64,000 nucleotides of DNA from Branchiostoma lanceolatum. Lineage: Eukaryota; Chordata; Leptocardii; Amphioxiformes; Branchiostomatidae. The notes beneath the pieces were generated by a model. That model ran no database searches. It was not told the DNA's origin and was given only the letters and a program-made list of their open reading frames with translations. Below are positions 1 through 10,500 of the stretch, one piece after another (position 1 is the stretch's first letter; the number at the start of each line of letters is the position of its first letter). A program made the position numbers and the translations under genes. The stretch lies in contig NC_089724.1 of NCBI RefSeq assembly GCF_035083965.1, positions 30,402,435 through 30,466,434 on the forward strand, given 5' to 3'.

Positions 1-358
1 TAGTTACTCAAGCAACTGGGTAAAATTTTGAAACAGTCAGACGTTTCAGACAGCATCCGCTGTCTTTCGTCAGTGACTAAGGATAGGACTGGGAAACGAG
101 ATTTATACCACACCTCACCTCACCTATTTAGGATGCAGAGGAGTAGCGGTTAGCGCTCTTTCTGCAATGTTCATTGTACCTTTGTCTTAGTGGTCGACTA
201 GTCTCCCCAATGTACATGTTATTGCAGTTCGGTTCCTTACATTTCCGTCTGTAAATGACATTGGCTTTGGTGCCTTTTTCAGGCCTGTCTTTTGGATGGG
301 TTTCAGGGGCCAGTTTCTGTCTGGATACAAGTATGCTGGAATCACACAATAACTGCAT
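1..358 (-). mobile_element. Penelope-like element remnant with GIY-YIG endonuclease fragment
   Basis: The minus-strand reading at 128-358 contains VIYRRKCKEPNCNNMYIGET followed by SRPLRQRYNEH. This is the cysteine-flanked GIY-YIG motif carried by the endonuclease of Penelope-like retroelements (tyrosine of MYIGET, downstream arginine). Only the start of the nuclease is readable; the frame then breaks. The left 100 bases (GTTACTCAAGCAACTGG and a short hairpin around CAGCATCCGCTG) look like the element's 3' non-coding end. A piece of the same end recurs near 20225-20245. This is a 5'-truncated dead copy that runs off the window edge. The endonuclease assignment is from motif recognition only. 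Confidence 0.6.
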
Positions 359-690
359 TAGTGTTCAAAGTAGAGTCACAAGGTACTGCTATACTTAGAG
401 CATATAGGAATGCACAGCAATTAATCCTCAAGTGTTGCCGATCTTCCTGAAGTTACCATTAAGCATGATCACCAGACTTTCCTAAATTCATTGCCTGAAT
501 ACAGACCTTCTTAGAAACTTAAGTGATGAACATAAGGTACAAAACTCTACACCCAGATTTTAAAAAAAACATGTACCCTATCTTCTTGGTTAAAGCAAGG
601 AGGTTATTTTGGCAGTAGTACGTGCACAAGCCAGGACTGGCCCCTTGCTTAGAGTTGTAACACCCTTTTTATGGGGCGACATACCCTTTC
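359..690. other. No recognisable feature
   Basis: I see AT-rich sequence with no coding potential and no repeat that I can match elsewhere in the window. Confidence 0.4.
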
Positions 691-699
691 GTTGGCTGT

Positions 700-1140
700 C
701 ATACAAGACGGGGATGCGCCAGGTCTCTCAGTGAATGGTGTAAATCACCGTATGGCTGATACAAGACGGAAGTTCGCCAGGCCTCCATCCGGGTGATTTG
801 TAGTGAATCACCAACTCCAGACAAAAGGATTTGGACCATCGCACACCGGGGCATGCCCCTACTCTTTTTCTAAAGGTGTGGTGGGTTCTTTTACGTGCGC
901 GGGGTGTGGCTCTCCCCAAACACGGGACCTCCATTTAACGTCCTATCCGAGGGACGTCCCTAATTGAAGCTAGGTACTCATTTACACCTGAGTGAAGTGA
1001 GGAAAGTTGTGTTAAGTGCCTTTCCCAAGGGCACAACGTCGAGGCGCAAGTTCGGACACGTCTCTGGGTCAACAACCCGGGATTGATCCCGGGTCCCATT
1101 GTTTGACAGCCGCGCACTCTACCGCTTGCGCCACACGACG
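700..1140 (-). repeat. tRNA-derived SINE, family 1
   Basis: On the minus strand the 5' end is tRNA-like. An A-box-like stretch TGGCGCAAGCGGTAGAG lies at 1117-1133 and a B-box-like GGGATCAATCCCGG lies at 1078-1091. Further 3' is the tRNA-unrelated body with CCCTTGGGAAAGGCACTT and GTGGGTTCTTTTACGTGC. Related copies occur at 47620-47740 (minus) and as 3'-body fragments at 53250-53460 and 21590-21760. The family name is unknown to me. Confidence 0.65.
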
Positions 1141-1540
1141 CCCTTCTTATACTTTGTCCTTAATTCATATCGTATCTATCTTAGTCACTACAATTTACCT
1201 GGTTACACCCCTTTCCACTAGAGGCAAGACCGCTGAGAAACCAACAAGTGACTAAATATTTGACAGAATGATCATGAACAAATTTCATGAATAAAGAACG
1301 ACTTTACATTTTGTGTGTTTTGTGGTCTTTCAAATCATACCTTTGTATCGTGCCTCATATCACAATTATAAAATCAAGGGTCACACAAGTCCAGTTTTGA
1401 ATTTGGTCGTTCAACGGTTGCTCAGCGATCACCATCTAGTGGAAAGGGGGCCATAAAAGCACTACTGTATCTTTCCAGAACTTAATAAATTTCTTTGAAA
1501 TCTTGCATATCTAGAACCATTCAAATAGTGGGGAACCTAC

Positions 1541-3070
1541 CTTTGCAGTGGATCCTTCTCTTTGTGCTGGTGCCTGTGCTGTACGAATTGTCTCTTCATC
1601 CAAATGGTACATAGAAAAAATCCGCTTATAGAAATACAGACTAATATTGCACAGAAGATTCTGAAGTTCGCCAGGTTCTCCTTGTCCCATATTGCATAGG
1701 ATAGAAATACGGAGAGCGATCCGAAGGCACTGAAGACGGAGCAGTAGGAGTTGAGTCTGGTGCGCTCCTTGTCTGACACGGCCAGATCGGCCAGTAAGGC
1801 ATTGTGGTGCAGGTCTACCATGGTCAGGAACGTGTCGTACAGGCACAGGCACACGACGAACTGCACCGCGGGGACGGCCCACGCCACCCAGAACGTGAGG
1901 AACGACAGCGCAAAGAGCGGCCCGTTGATGAAGAGGGCCTGGAAACGCCTCAGGACAATCTGGGGTGAAGAGCCGTGTTCTGATGAGCTGTTGGAGGAAA
2001 AGTTATAAAAAAGGTAAAAATGACATGATTGTTCCGTTTACGGCTGGGCCATGACATATGCTATGTTGTTTTCTGATTTGTGGAGTGAATTTGACCGACT
2101 GGTACCAGTGTCCCTGTAGCTCAACTGGTAGCAGCCTGACAGTTGAGCTCCTGGTTTCAATTAGTTGGTAACTGGTTCTATCCTGGGAAGGGTATATATC
2201 TTGGAAGGGGCTACACCCGTCTTACGGAAGGGATGTAAAATGAGGGTCCCGTGTTCGAGGAGGCTATAGCAACCCCTCCCTCTAAAACTGCTGCTGAAGC
2301 ATAAGGAAACTTGCTGCCCTATGTACATTGAATTTGTAGCAACTCGTTGAGCTGTTCTTATGATAGAAAGCTTTACAAAACACTAAAAAATGGGTCTCCG
2401 AGTATTTGTTTAGTTCTAAGAAAACCTGAATGAGAAAAACATTGTAAACACCATTGCCATCTGACTACTTTGTTTTCTGTGCTTGGGCCTCCATTTGCCT
2501 TCCTCACCTGTCAGCCTGCAGAAATGCCTTGTCACTCATCCAGCCAAACAAGGGGTCATTCAGAGAGTTCCAGATGAGGAAAATGGTCTGAAATGGTTGA
2601 TGGAGAAGATAAACAAATTAGCTCTTGTACCTTTCATTTTAATTTGCCATTATATATATATGTCATACCTGGGCCGCGAAAATGTTCAATACGGGTGTTC
2701 AGGGAAGTGGCTACTGACAGGATGATCTGTCAGCAATGCAGATTTTTAGCAGTACAATTTTTTCTACTGCTGACAGGATGATCCTGTCAGCAGTGCAAAT
2801 TTTTCTACTGCTGACAGAATGATTCTGCCAATAGCCTTAGGCTTTGTTCTGTCAGACGAGTATTGTTTTGACAGTCAACCTAAATCCCCACGAAAATAAG
2901 CAACTTAACAGTATGCTAATTCTTACCTCCCCAATCCAGAAAGACATCTTGTCGATCTTGTAGACGGACACGAAGATGTCCACATAGTAGATGAGGAACA
3001 CGTTGTGCAGGATGGCTGTGAACAGCACCAGGGCTCCATAGCAGAGCGGCACGGACATGACGGGGCCCAT
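1541..3070 (-). CDS. MFSD13A: MFSD13A (TMEM180) major-facilitator-like membrane protein, 5' exons only
   Basis: Three exons are visible: 3070-2927, 2587-2508 and 1987-1541, with phases 0, 2 and 2, all bounded by AG/GT. Exon 1 starts [20 protein letters not shown] and contains [20 protein letters not shown]. Exon 2 reads [20 protein letters not shown]. Exon 3 contains [20 protein letters not shown] and [15 protein letters not shown]. These are the signature segments of vertebrate MFSD13A/TMEM180, a multipass protein of the major facilitator superfamily fold with no established substrate. About 223 codons are present, roughly the N-terminal half of the human protein (about 517 aa). The remaining exons must lie left of the window. 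For exon 3 I chose the acceptor at 1988 (TTTTCCTCCAACAG) because it restores phase, while the nearer CCCCAG at 1960 does not. The ATG at 3070 matches the vertebrate start; a GTG three codons upstream is not needed. A SINE sits in intron 2. Confidence 0.88.
2109..2335 (+). repeat. tRNA-derived SINE, family 2
   Basis: The head is tRNA-like (TAGCTCAACTGGTAGCAG, A-box type, then TCCTGGTTTCAATTAG in the B-box position). The body contains GGGGCTACACCC, GGAAGGGATG and AGCAACCCCTCCCT. A second copy with the same order of blocks is at 51542-51812. It lies in intron 2 of the MFSD13A gene, antisense to it. Confidence 0.6.
2705..2832. repeat. Short tandem hairpin-forming repeat (CTGACAGGATGATC...CTGTCAG)
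   Basis: Three imperfect units of about 45 bases each carry a small palindrome around GACAGGATGATCCTGTCAGC and the tail TTTTTCTACTG. A related CAGGATCATGGACATCCTG block occurs at 56130-56220. It is intronic in MFSD13A. Confidence 0.5.
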
Positions 3071-4029
3071 GTTACTCACGGTCCCAACTTGGCACAGCAG
3101 AAGGCTTCATAATATCAACTTAGCTGGAAATGTCAACAATACAGATTGGTAGAATATTGTATAGCATCTCATTTATTCACTCATCTCCGCATATCGTATA
3201 GCATACTAAACATCTATTGCAAAAAATTCCATAAGAGGCCAAGCCTTGAGGCCCAGAAAGGGTAGAATGCTGAGGTAGCCCACCCCACTAGCCCACCCCA
3301 CCGATTCCGCAAACCCGTTGTAGCTTATAATTAGATAAGTTAGAAGAACAGAGTATATCAATTAGTCCTGACATTGTAGAGGGTCTGCATGCCTTTTTCA
3401 GTGAGCCGTAGCAAGCTATCTTAATGCATCGTTAATCGTAGAAGGCCAATTCAATGTTATTCATTATTGGCGCTGTTGGTTAATTATTTCAGAAGCGTAA
3501 ATAACTGGTCGCTTTGATTCTACGTATCAAGTTAATTGTTATCCAGAATTTACTGTCAAGCGTTATTGACAAATTTGCTGTATGAGGGTCTGTATGGGGG
3601 GCAACACTTAACGCTGAATTCAGAAGAACCCCGTAATGTATTACGCTAGAATCAAGGAACTTCCGAAGGTAATTATGCAAAAAATGGTTACCTCACTAAA
3701 TATGAATAACATGTTAAAGAAAGACAGCTACATGTATCCCTAGTAATTACAGCAAATCAAAATAAGCACAGTAACATAGTCAATACATGAAAGTTCATCG
3801 GCTTTGGTAGTCCATGATGCAGATTCTGAAGCTATTTCTAAAATTTCCAATTTTTCCCTCTGTTGGTAAGTAGAGTAATAGAGTTGGGTACTATAGAGAG
3901 AGACACATATCAAAGTAACCATGCTTAGTTAATTCATGCTTCACAAACAGGACTGCAACCCACAAAAATTCATACATCATAATGAGTGAATATATGGTTA
4001 ATATATAGTATATTTTTATGCAACATATG
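3071..4029. other. 5' flank of MFSD13A; diffuse repeat fragments
   Basis: No coding exon is seen. 3375-3680 holds degraded copies of a TTAACG/CATGCAGGCCCT-type repeat that also appears at 9187-9300 and 22130-22300. Promoter elements for MFSD13A should lie just above 3070, but I cannot point to a clear TATA or initiator. Confidence 0.35.
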
Positions 4030-4512
4030 GTATACTACGAAGCAGAAACACTGTCACAAAAATCGTATATATGTTTTTAAAAAGGGACATGTTTTTTTAT
4101 AAGGGGGCAAATTAAATCCACATATGTTTTGAAAATAGGGCCGTTTTTTTAAAGGGGGCAAATTAAATCCACATATGTTTTGAAAATGGCACATGTTTTT
4201 AAAAAGGGGGCAAATTAAATCCACATATGTTTTGAAAATGGGACATGTTTTTAAAAATTAAATCCACATATGTTTTGAAAATAGGACATGGTTTTTCTTA
4301 TGGGTCATATCTTTTAAAACAATATGCATCTTAAAAATAACCAAAATGAGAATATGAGACGAAAAAAAAACATACACCATTTTCATTTTGTACCGTGTAT
4401 AAGTTTATTCCCCAATCCAGGACAGCCACCGGTTTGCAAAGTGGTGCTTTCAAAATGGTCTATCGTTTCCGATTTACCCCCCATTTTGATAGTGGTGCTT
4501 TCCAGTTACGCC

Positions 4513-4570
4513 GATTTCAAACTGGTCGATTTCAAACTGGTCGATTTCAAACTGGTCGATTTCAAACTCC
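4513..4570. repeat. 15-bp tandem array in left foldback arm
   Basis: About four copies of GATTTCAAACTGGTC lie here. The mirror array at 6450-6535 in the other arm has about six. The copy-number difference shows that the arms have diverged since they were identical. Confidence 0.8.
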
Positions 4571-6449
4571 AAACGGAAATGACTTAAGGTTCCGGGTCGG
4601 AGTTCAATTGTGACCGGGGGGTTGGGTCATGACCCGGTAATCTGCCGGAAGTGCGTGGTCGTCACCCTGATTTCTGCCCGAGATTGCTTGGTGATGGTTT
4701 TAGCTGTGTATGAATATTTTGAATCTTCTGAAAAGCCCGTGAGTTGTAGTATTTTTGGGCGCGGTGCAGTTGGTTCGCTATCGAAGCCTTTTTTGTATTA
4801 GTCCGCGGGAACGGTGATGCGGTTTTCTCGCCTGATGACCCAAATAGCATCGTTTTTAATGCATTTTCACCGAATTTGCGTCATCGGAGATTGCGAAAAA
4901 GTTATCACATTATGCGGACTTTCCGTCGTTTCGGCGCTGCATATTGGCAGAAAAGCCTCTTTAAGAGTTGGCGTCGGTGACGTCACGCAGTGACGTCATG
5001 GTTCTCGAGGAAAACAGCAGGGGGTCGCGTTTTAAGTTCGTAGCTTTTAACTGAAACGAAGAATATGTCAAATTTTGGTATAGACTGGTAGACCACGGGT
5101 CGCACATTCCGAATCAAACGCGTCCGACATCAAATTCTTCACTACTTCGCCGTGAAGGCCCCTTAAGCAGCACAATACTCCCTAAATGTGTAAAAGAATG
5201 CATTCTGGCACAGTCCAAAGCGCAACCTGGAGCATATCATCAGAGCTAGAAGCGGGCAGTTTAAATAAGTGCGTCCGAGATGTGTAGCGCGCCTAGTAGG
5301 CTGTCACTTCACACCATCAAAAGAAGAAAAGATCGCGACGTTAAGGAGCGATGAACCAAAAGTCAGAAAACCAAGTTTCGCCTTAAGAAGGCTTAAAGCA
5401 CTTAGAGTTTAGCTTAATTCACCCATTTAAGTCATCATAAAGGCGGGGCATCGCGAAAATCATACCGAAGGTCAAGTTGAGACATGGGCTTCCATCAAAT
5501 GACGTAGTCAGTGAATTCCTTTTAAAAACGGTTTGGCGGCCAGAAATGATTAAAGATGGCCGTATTTGAGGTTTGGGGGGGGGGGGGGCACATGGGGGAG
5601 GGGGGCGCCAAGCACCTGTCCATGGATATATCGAATTTAAAAGAGAAAAAAGGGCAAACTTCGGGGTTTTTTCAAACAAACTTACAGATTTTGATAAAAG
5701 CTTTCGAATGCGTCGAAATAACGTCATCTATGACGTCCTCGACGTAGCCGCTGCCGTCCTTTTAAGGTCTCGGACCGGAGTTTTTTTGCGATTTCGTATG
5801 TAGGCCGACACCCTCAGGTCGACGGGCTACAATTCCGCCGAGAAAAGTAGGACGGAAAATGTAATCACATGGTCGAAAAGCGGTTTTCTACTGTTTTCCA
5901 ATGTATCTATCGGTATTGTCCGTTGTCCCTTTATTTTGGGTAGAAACCATAGTAAAATGTAAATTTGGCATCCGAGAATTATCATTTTTTTACACTTTTT
6001 TGATCGAACCTGCTCGGAAAAAACGAGTTTTCCTGGGGTCACGGCATATATGCTGAGAAAGCTTAGTAAATGGTGTCTCTGAAAAATGAAAAAAAATAAA
6101 AAAGTCATGTGATAACTTTTTCGCAATCTCCGATGACGCAAATTCGGTGAAAATGCATTAAAAACGATGCTATTTGGGTCATCAGGCGAGAAAACCGCAT
6201 CACCGTTCCCGCGGACTAATACAAAAAAGGCTTCGATAGCGAACCAACTGCACCGCGCCCAAAAATACTACAACTCACGGGCTTTTCAGAAGATTCAAAA
6301 TATTCATACACAGCTAAAACCATCACCAAGCAATCTCGGGCAGAAATCAGGGTGACGACCACGCACTTCCGGCAGATTACCGGGTCATGACCCAACCCCC
6401 CCGGTCACAATTGAACTCCGACCCGGAACCTTAAGTCATTTCCGTTTGG

Positions 6450-6535
6450 AGTTTGAAATCGACCAGTTTGAAATCGACCAGTTTGAAATCGACCAGTTTG
6501 AAATCGACCAGTTTGAAATCGACCAGTTTGAAATC
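6450..6535. repeat. 15-bp tandem array in right foldback arm
   Basis: About six copies of GACCAGTTTGAAATC lie here, the reverse complement of the left-arm unit. The open minus-strand frame through it gives a repeated QTGRF pentapeptide. I consider that a by-product of the 15-bp period, not a protein. Confidence 0.8.
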
Positions 6536-7019
6536 GGCGTAACTGGAAAGCACCACTATCAAAATGGGGGGTAAATCGGAAACGATAGACCATTTTGAAA
6601 GCACCACTTTGCAAACCGGTGGCTTTCCTGGATTGGGGAATAAACTTATACACGGTACAAAATGAAAATGGTGTATGTTTTTTTTTTCGTCTCATATTCT
6701 CATTTTGGTTATTTTTAAGATGCATATTGTTTTAAAAGATATGACCCATAAGAAAAACCATGTCCTATTTTCAAAACATATGTGGATTTAATTTTTAAAA
6801 ACATGTCCCATTTTCAAAACATATGTGGATTTAATTTGCCCCCTTTTTAAAAACATGTGCCATTTTCAAAACATATGTGGATTTAATTTGCCCCCTTTAA
6901 AAAAACGGCCCTATTTTCAAAACATATGTGGATTTAATTTGCCCCCTTATAAAAAAACATGTCCCTTTTTAAAAACATATATACGATTTTTGTGACAGTG
7001 TTTCTGCTTCGTAGTATAC

Positions 7020-7560
7020 TACCTGGTGGTATAAAACATATGCACCGTATTAAAAACTGACATGATCAAACTCACTCATCAAGTTCAACTCAACTTTTAA
7101 TAACGGTTCCTCGAAGAAAGTTTTTGTGTTCTATAAAACGTGATAGGCAATATTTACTTACATGTTGTAGCCACGGGAACCTAAAAGGACGAATCACACA
7201 CATCTGTAGACGTCAGAAAAGGACACATTCATGTGAACCAAAATTGGAAGTTTGACCTGCCACGAGCCACGACTCACTTCCGCGTACCCAAAGAACGCAT
7301 CGACAAATGAATCTAAGAAATAAATTTAAAAAACGCGACAAATTTAGACCACGCAACTAAATAAAAGTCTACAACTCACGGCATTGAGATATTTTTTTTT
7401 CGTATTAAAATGATATGATAATCTATTCAACTCCCGAATGGTGACGCTATGCGTCGAATCATTCTGCCTTTGTTTGCATGCGGTTGTCGGGAAAAAAATC
7501 ACACTACAGTTGACACGGAATCCGCTAGAGGGGGCTGTGAAACGGTCATCGTCACCCAAG
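7020..7560 (+). promoter_or_regulatory. MMS19 5' flank / probable promoter
   Basis: This is the 540 bases between the foldback tip and the MMS19 start codon. No TATA box is obvious. The frame of the first MMS19 exon stays open upstream to 7438, but similarity to MMS19 begins only at the ATG at 7561. A promoter here is inferred from position only. Confidence 0.35.
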
Positions 7561-10500
7561 ATGGCAGCGCTCAGTGGGAACGTGCAGGAAAACGTCTTGG
7601 AATTTGTACAAGGACAGCAAGACAGCGCCTTGCAGAATGTCGCTAAAGGTTTGTGGTTGTCAACTTGTACGTTTTACGTCTGCCAGTTAATAGTTGAGCA
7701 GAGCTGACGTTTAGAAAGCCAGTTTTATTAAAGGTAGACCGTAGACGTGATGGCGGCGATATGGGACAAAGGGGAGGGGCATAATATATGCCCACAACTT
7801 ATGTAAGGATCAGATTTTTAATGCAACATTCAAAACTAGTGCTGCTTGTTAAAAGAATTTTGACCAAACCTTTGTAAATGTGATGTACTGCTGCAAAAGT
7901 ACCGGGGTCACGGGTTCCTCAGTAATCACTCGGTGTCCAGCACCGAAGGTGCCTTCATCGCTAGACTTCCAGTGATGACGTTTTGTCATCTGTGGGCGTC
8001 CAGCAATGAGGCGACTTCGTTACTGGAAATCCCTGAGTTATCACTGGAAACCGAGAGATGAGAGTACCTGTCCCGTCACATATTGAACGGGGCTCGGGCG
8101 ACGTCCGTCGAACACCAATAATCATAAATCCCACATAAGACGCAGATTTATATTGACTTAGTGGACTTTGAACTAGTCATTTTGTGGGGGAAAAACTCAG
8201 AAAGTCAAATGTTATTTTAGCCTCAGTTCATTAATACATAAATTGAAAAATCTTTCAATAGGGCCGAAGCCCGCGGAATCGCCAGGACGTCGGTCGTATT
8301 TGGCCGAAAATCCCCATTTGGATCTTGCCGACAAGTCGGCCGAGCTAAATTGTTGATTTGTGACGGGGGCTTAACGGCATCGACTCAAAATACACACAAA
8401 ATATTGTCTAACAGTTAGCACTGGAACATTCCAGTGATAATAGGACGTGATCACTGGAAGGCCACTAACGAAATAATGTCATCACTCGGCTTCCAGCACT
8501 AGAGAGTCACTCATCACTGGTAAATCTAGCGCGGAACCCGTGACCTGGGGACTTTCGTTACTGGTGACCAGTGATGAACGAGCCTACTTGTCTGGCACCC
8601 GAGTGACGAGCGGGGATCGTCACTAGAAACCGAGTGATGAGCGGAGTTCATTTCTGGAAACCGAGCACCGAGGCAAGATTCAGTGCTGGAATTCCAGCAC
8701 CGAGGGGGCTTCATTACTGGAATAAAGCCGTTCGTTACTGGATTTCTAGTGATGAACTTTCTTCGGTGCTGGACGTCCAGTGACGACGCCACTTTGTACA
8801 CGCGTTCATTACTCGGCGCCCAGTGAGGAACTCGTGACCCGGGTACCTTTGCTGTACTGCTTATCTCTAGATATGTTAATTCATGTTATAGCCATTATTT
8901 TGATTTTATATTTCAGCTGTGTTTGATGGGGAAACCAGCCTGTTACAACTGGTGGAAAGTCTGGGGTAAGTTATCAGCAGGGATTACAACACTCATTACC
9001 TTCGCCAAGAAGGTTATGCATAGGGTAGCGTTTGTGTGTATGTATGTATGTATGTGTGTATGTATGTGTGTGTGTATAACTTACCAGCATAACTCGAGAA
9101 GGTTTGGATGGATTGTCTTGGTATTTGGTATGTTGGTGTTGATGAGACCTGGAAATGATTACTAGTAGATTTGGGGTCCCCTAGCGGAGGGCCTGCATGG
9201 GGGAGTAGTGATTACAAATTACGCAACATTTTCGCTGCCGATTACGAATTACGTTAAATTCTCAGAGCTCATTACGAATTACGTTAAATCAATTACCCCA
9301 CCCCATTCCTACCCCACCTCAACACGCGTACGTGTATGTATTTTACCACCCGAATAAATAACTTTTGGAACAACTTTTTCGTAACTTTTGAGCATTCAGT
9401 GCAAGAAAGCCTGTCAGAAAGCGTGGAAAACTGTTCTAATCTTTGGTTTTTAAACAGAGTTAGCAGCAATGGTAGCACCTGCCTTCTACTATGAAAAAAG
9501 TTTAACTATAACATATACATACATAAATTTCTATGTTGCAATGCAAACATTCCTCAGAAATCTAGAATTTGTACAGATAAATGTATTCCCACATATATGA
9601 CGCACAAATCGGACGACAATGTTATATCTTAGTGATGATCCGCCACGGTAGAACCTGTCTGGTCGCTCTGGAGCTTATTGTGAGTTACATTGTGTACCTC
9701 TGACATGGGAGTGACAAAGAATATTACATGACAGCTTGGCCTTGAATGAATTAGACAATGTGATATGATTTTCGACAGTGCAACAGATTGTTATTTTTGT
9801 GCATTGGGTAAACAAATACTAGATCATAGAGGGACCAATGTAAGACCTCGGGGTTATGTATACGTAGTTATAGTTACAAGTCATCGGTCGAGAGTGAGGC
9901 TATTGCATCCAGGTGTTCTTTACGAAAAAGGGCATGCAGGCCCTCCTAGCGGCTTGTTACGATACTGCAGCAGAAGTTCCTGTTTTGATATCTCGTGTTC
10001 TGGGCATGCTATGGTCCTGTTTTTTGAGTAGTAGATAGCTCTTTGGACAGAGAGTATATGTTTTGGCCGCACAATGAAAAAGATATTGCGGTTGTTTTAA
10101 ATTTGTGGCAAAGAGCTTACCATAAAAGCCGCAAAAATAAAACCACCTCGAACATTGCTGCATTTACAGCATATAATGTCCTTGCTATACAAGTCAGTGA
10201 GTGTTTGAAGTTAACTCTGAACGCGACCTTTGAACCACACACAGGTCCTCTCTCACCAGCACTGAGGTCACAACCAGAGCAAGAGCCACCCAGCTGCTGG
10301 CAGAGGTACTGCACAGGTCGCCTAGCAACAGGTTGACAGAGAAAGAAGGTCAGTTGGCAAATTTATAGGTTGTCTTGTTCATATGCATTGTATATTGGTA
10401 AGATACTAATATAGGTACATGTATTCCCAATTACGGTTATGCTAGAGATAGACTAAACATCTTGTTTTTAGATAAGCCTAAAAACACAAGATGGTGGCAA

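Larger units (their letters stand above)
4030..7019. mobile_element. 3-kb foldback (long inverted-repeat) element
   Basis: The left arm is 4030-4910 and the right arm is 6107-7019. They are near-identical reverse complements, starting with TACTACGAAGCAGAAACACT at the tip and ending with AAAAAGTTATCACAT at the inner edge. The spacer is 4911-6106. Each arm contains a ~50-bp tandem repeat (unit core AAATCCACATATGTTTTG) near the tip and an array of a 15-bp unit GATTTCAAACTGGTC, with about four units on the left and six on the right. The arm length difference (881 versus 913) is about two 15-bp units. The two tips are flanked by TA, which could be a TA target duplication but is ambiguous because the tips are palindromic. 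I found no transposase in the spacer, so it looks non-autonomous. Confidence 0.85.

Noticed and set aside
4662-4850. Identical 62-codon frames in both arms of the foldback (4662-4850 and 6167-6355)
   Set aside because: They are identical because the arms are copies of each other. There is no family similarity and no codon-specific conservation to test.
6405-6725. Frame with QTGRF repeats
   Set aside because: The 15-bp tandem repeat is a multiple of three and stays open by chance. In the left arm the upstream frame differs.
7893-8852. CRISPR-like regular repeats in MMS19 intron 1
   Set aside because: Units are variable, mutually inverted and lie inside a TIR transposon in a eukaryotic intron.
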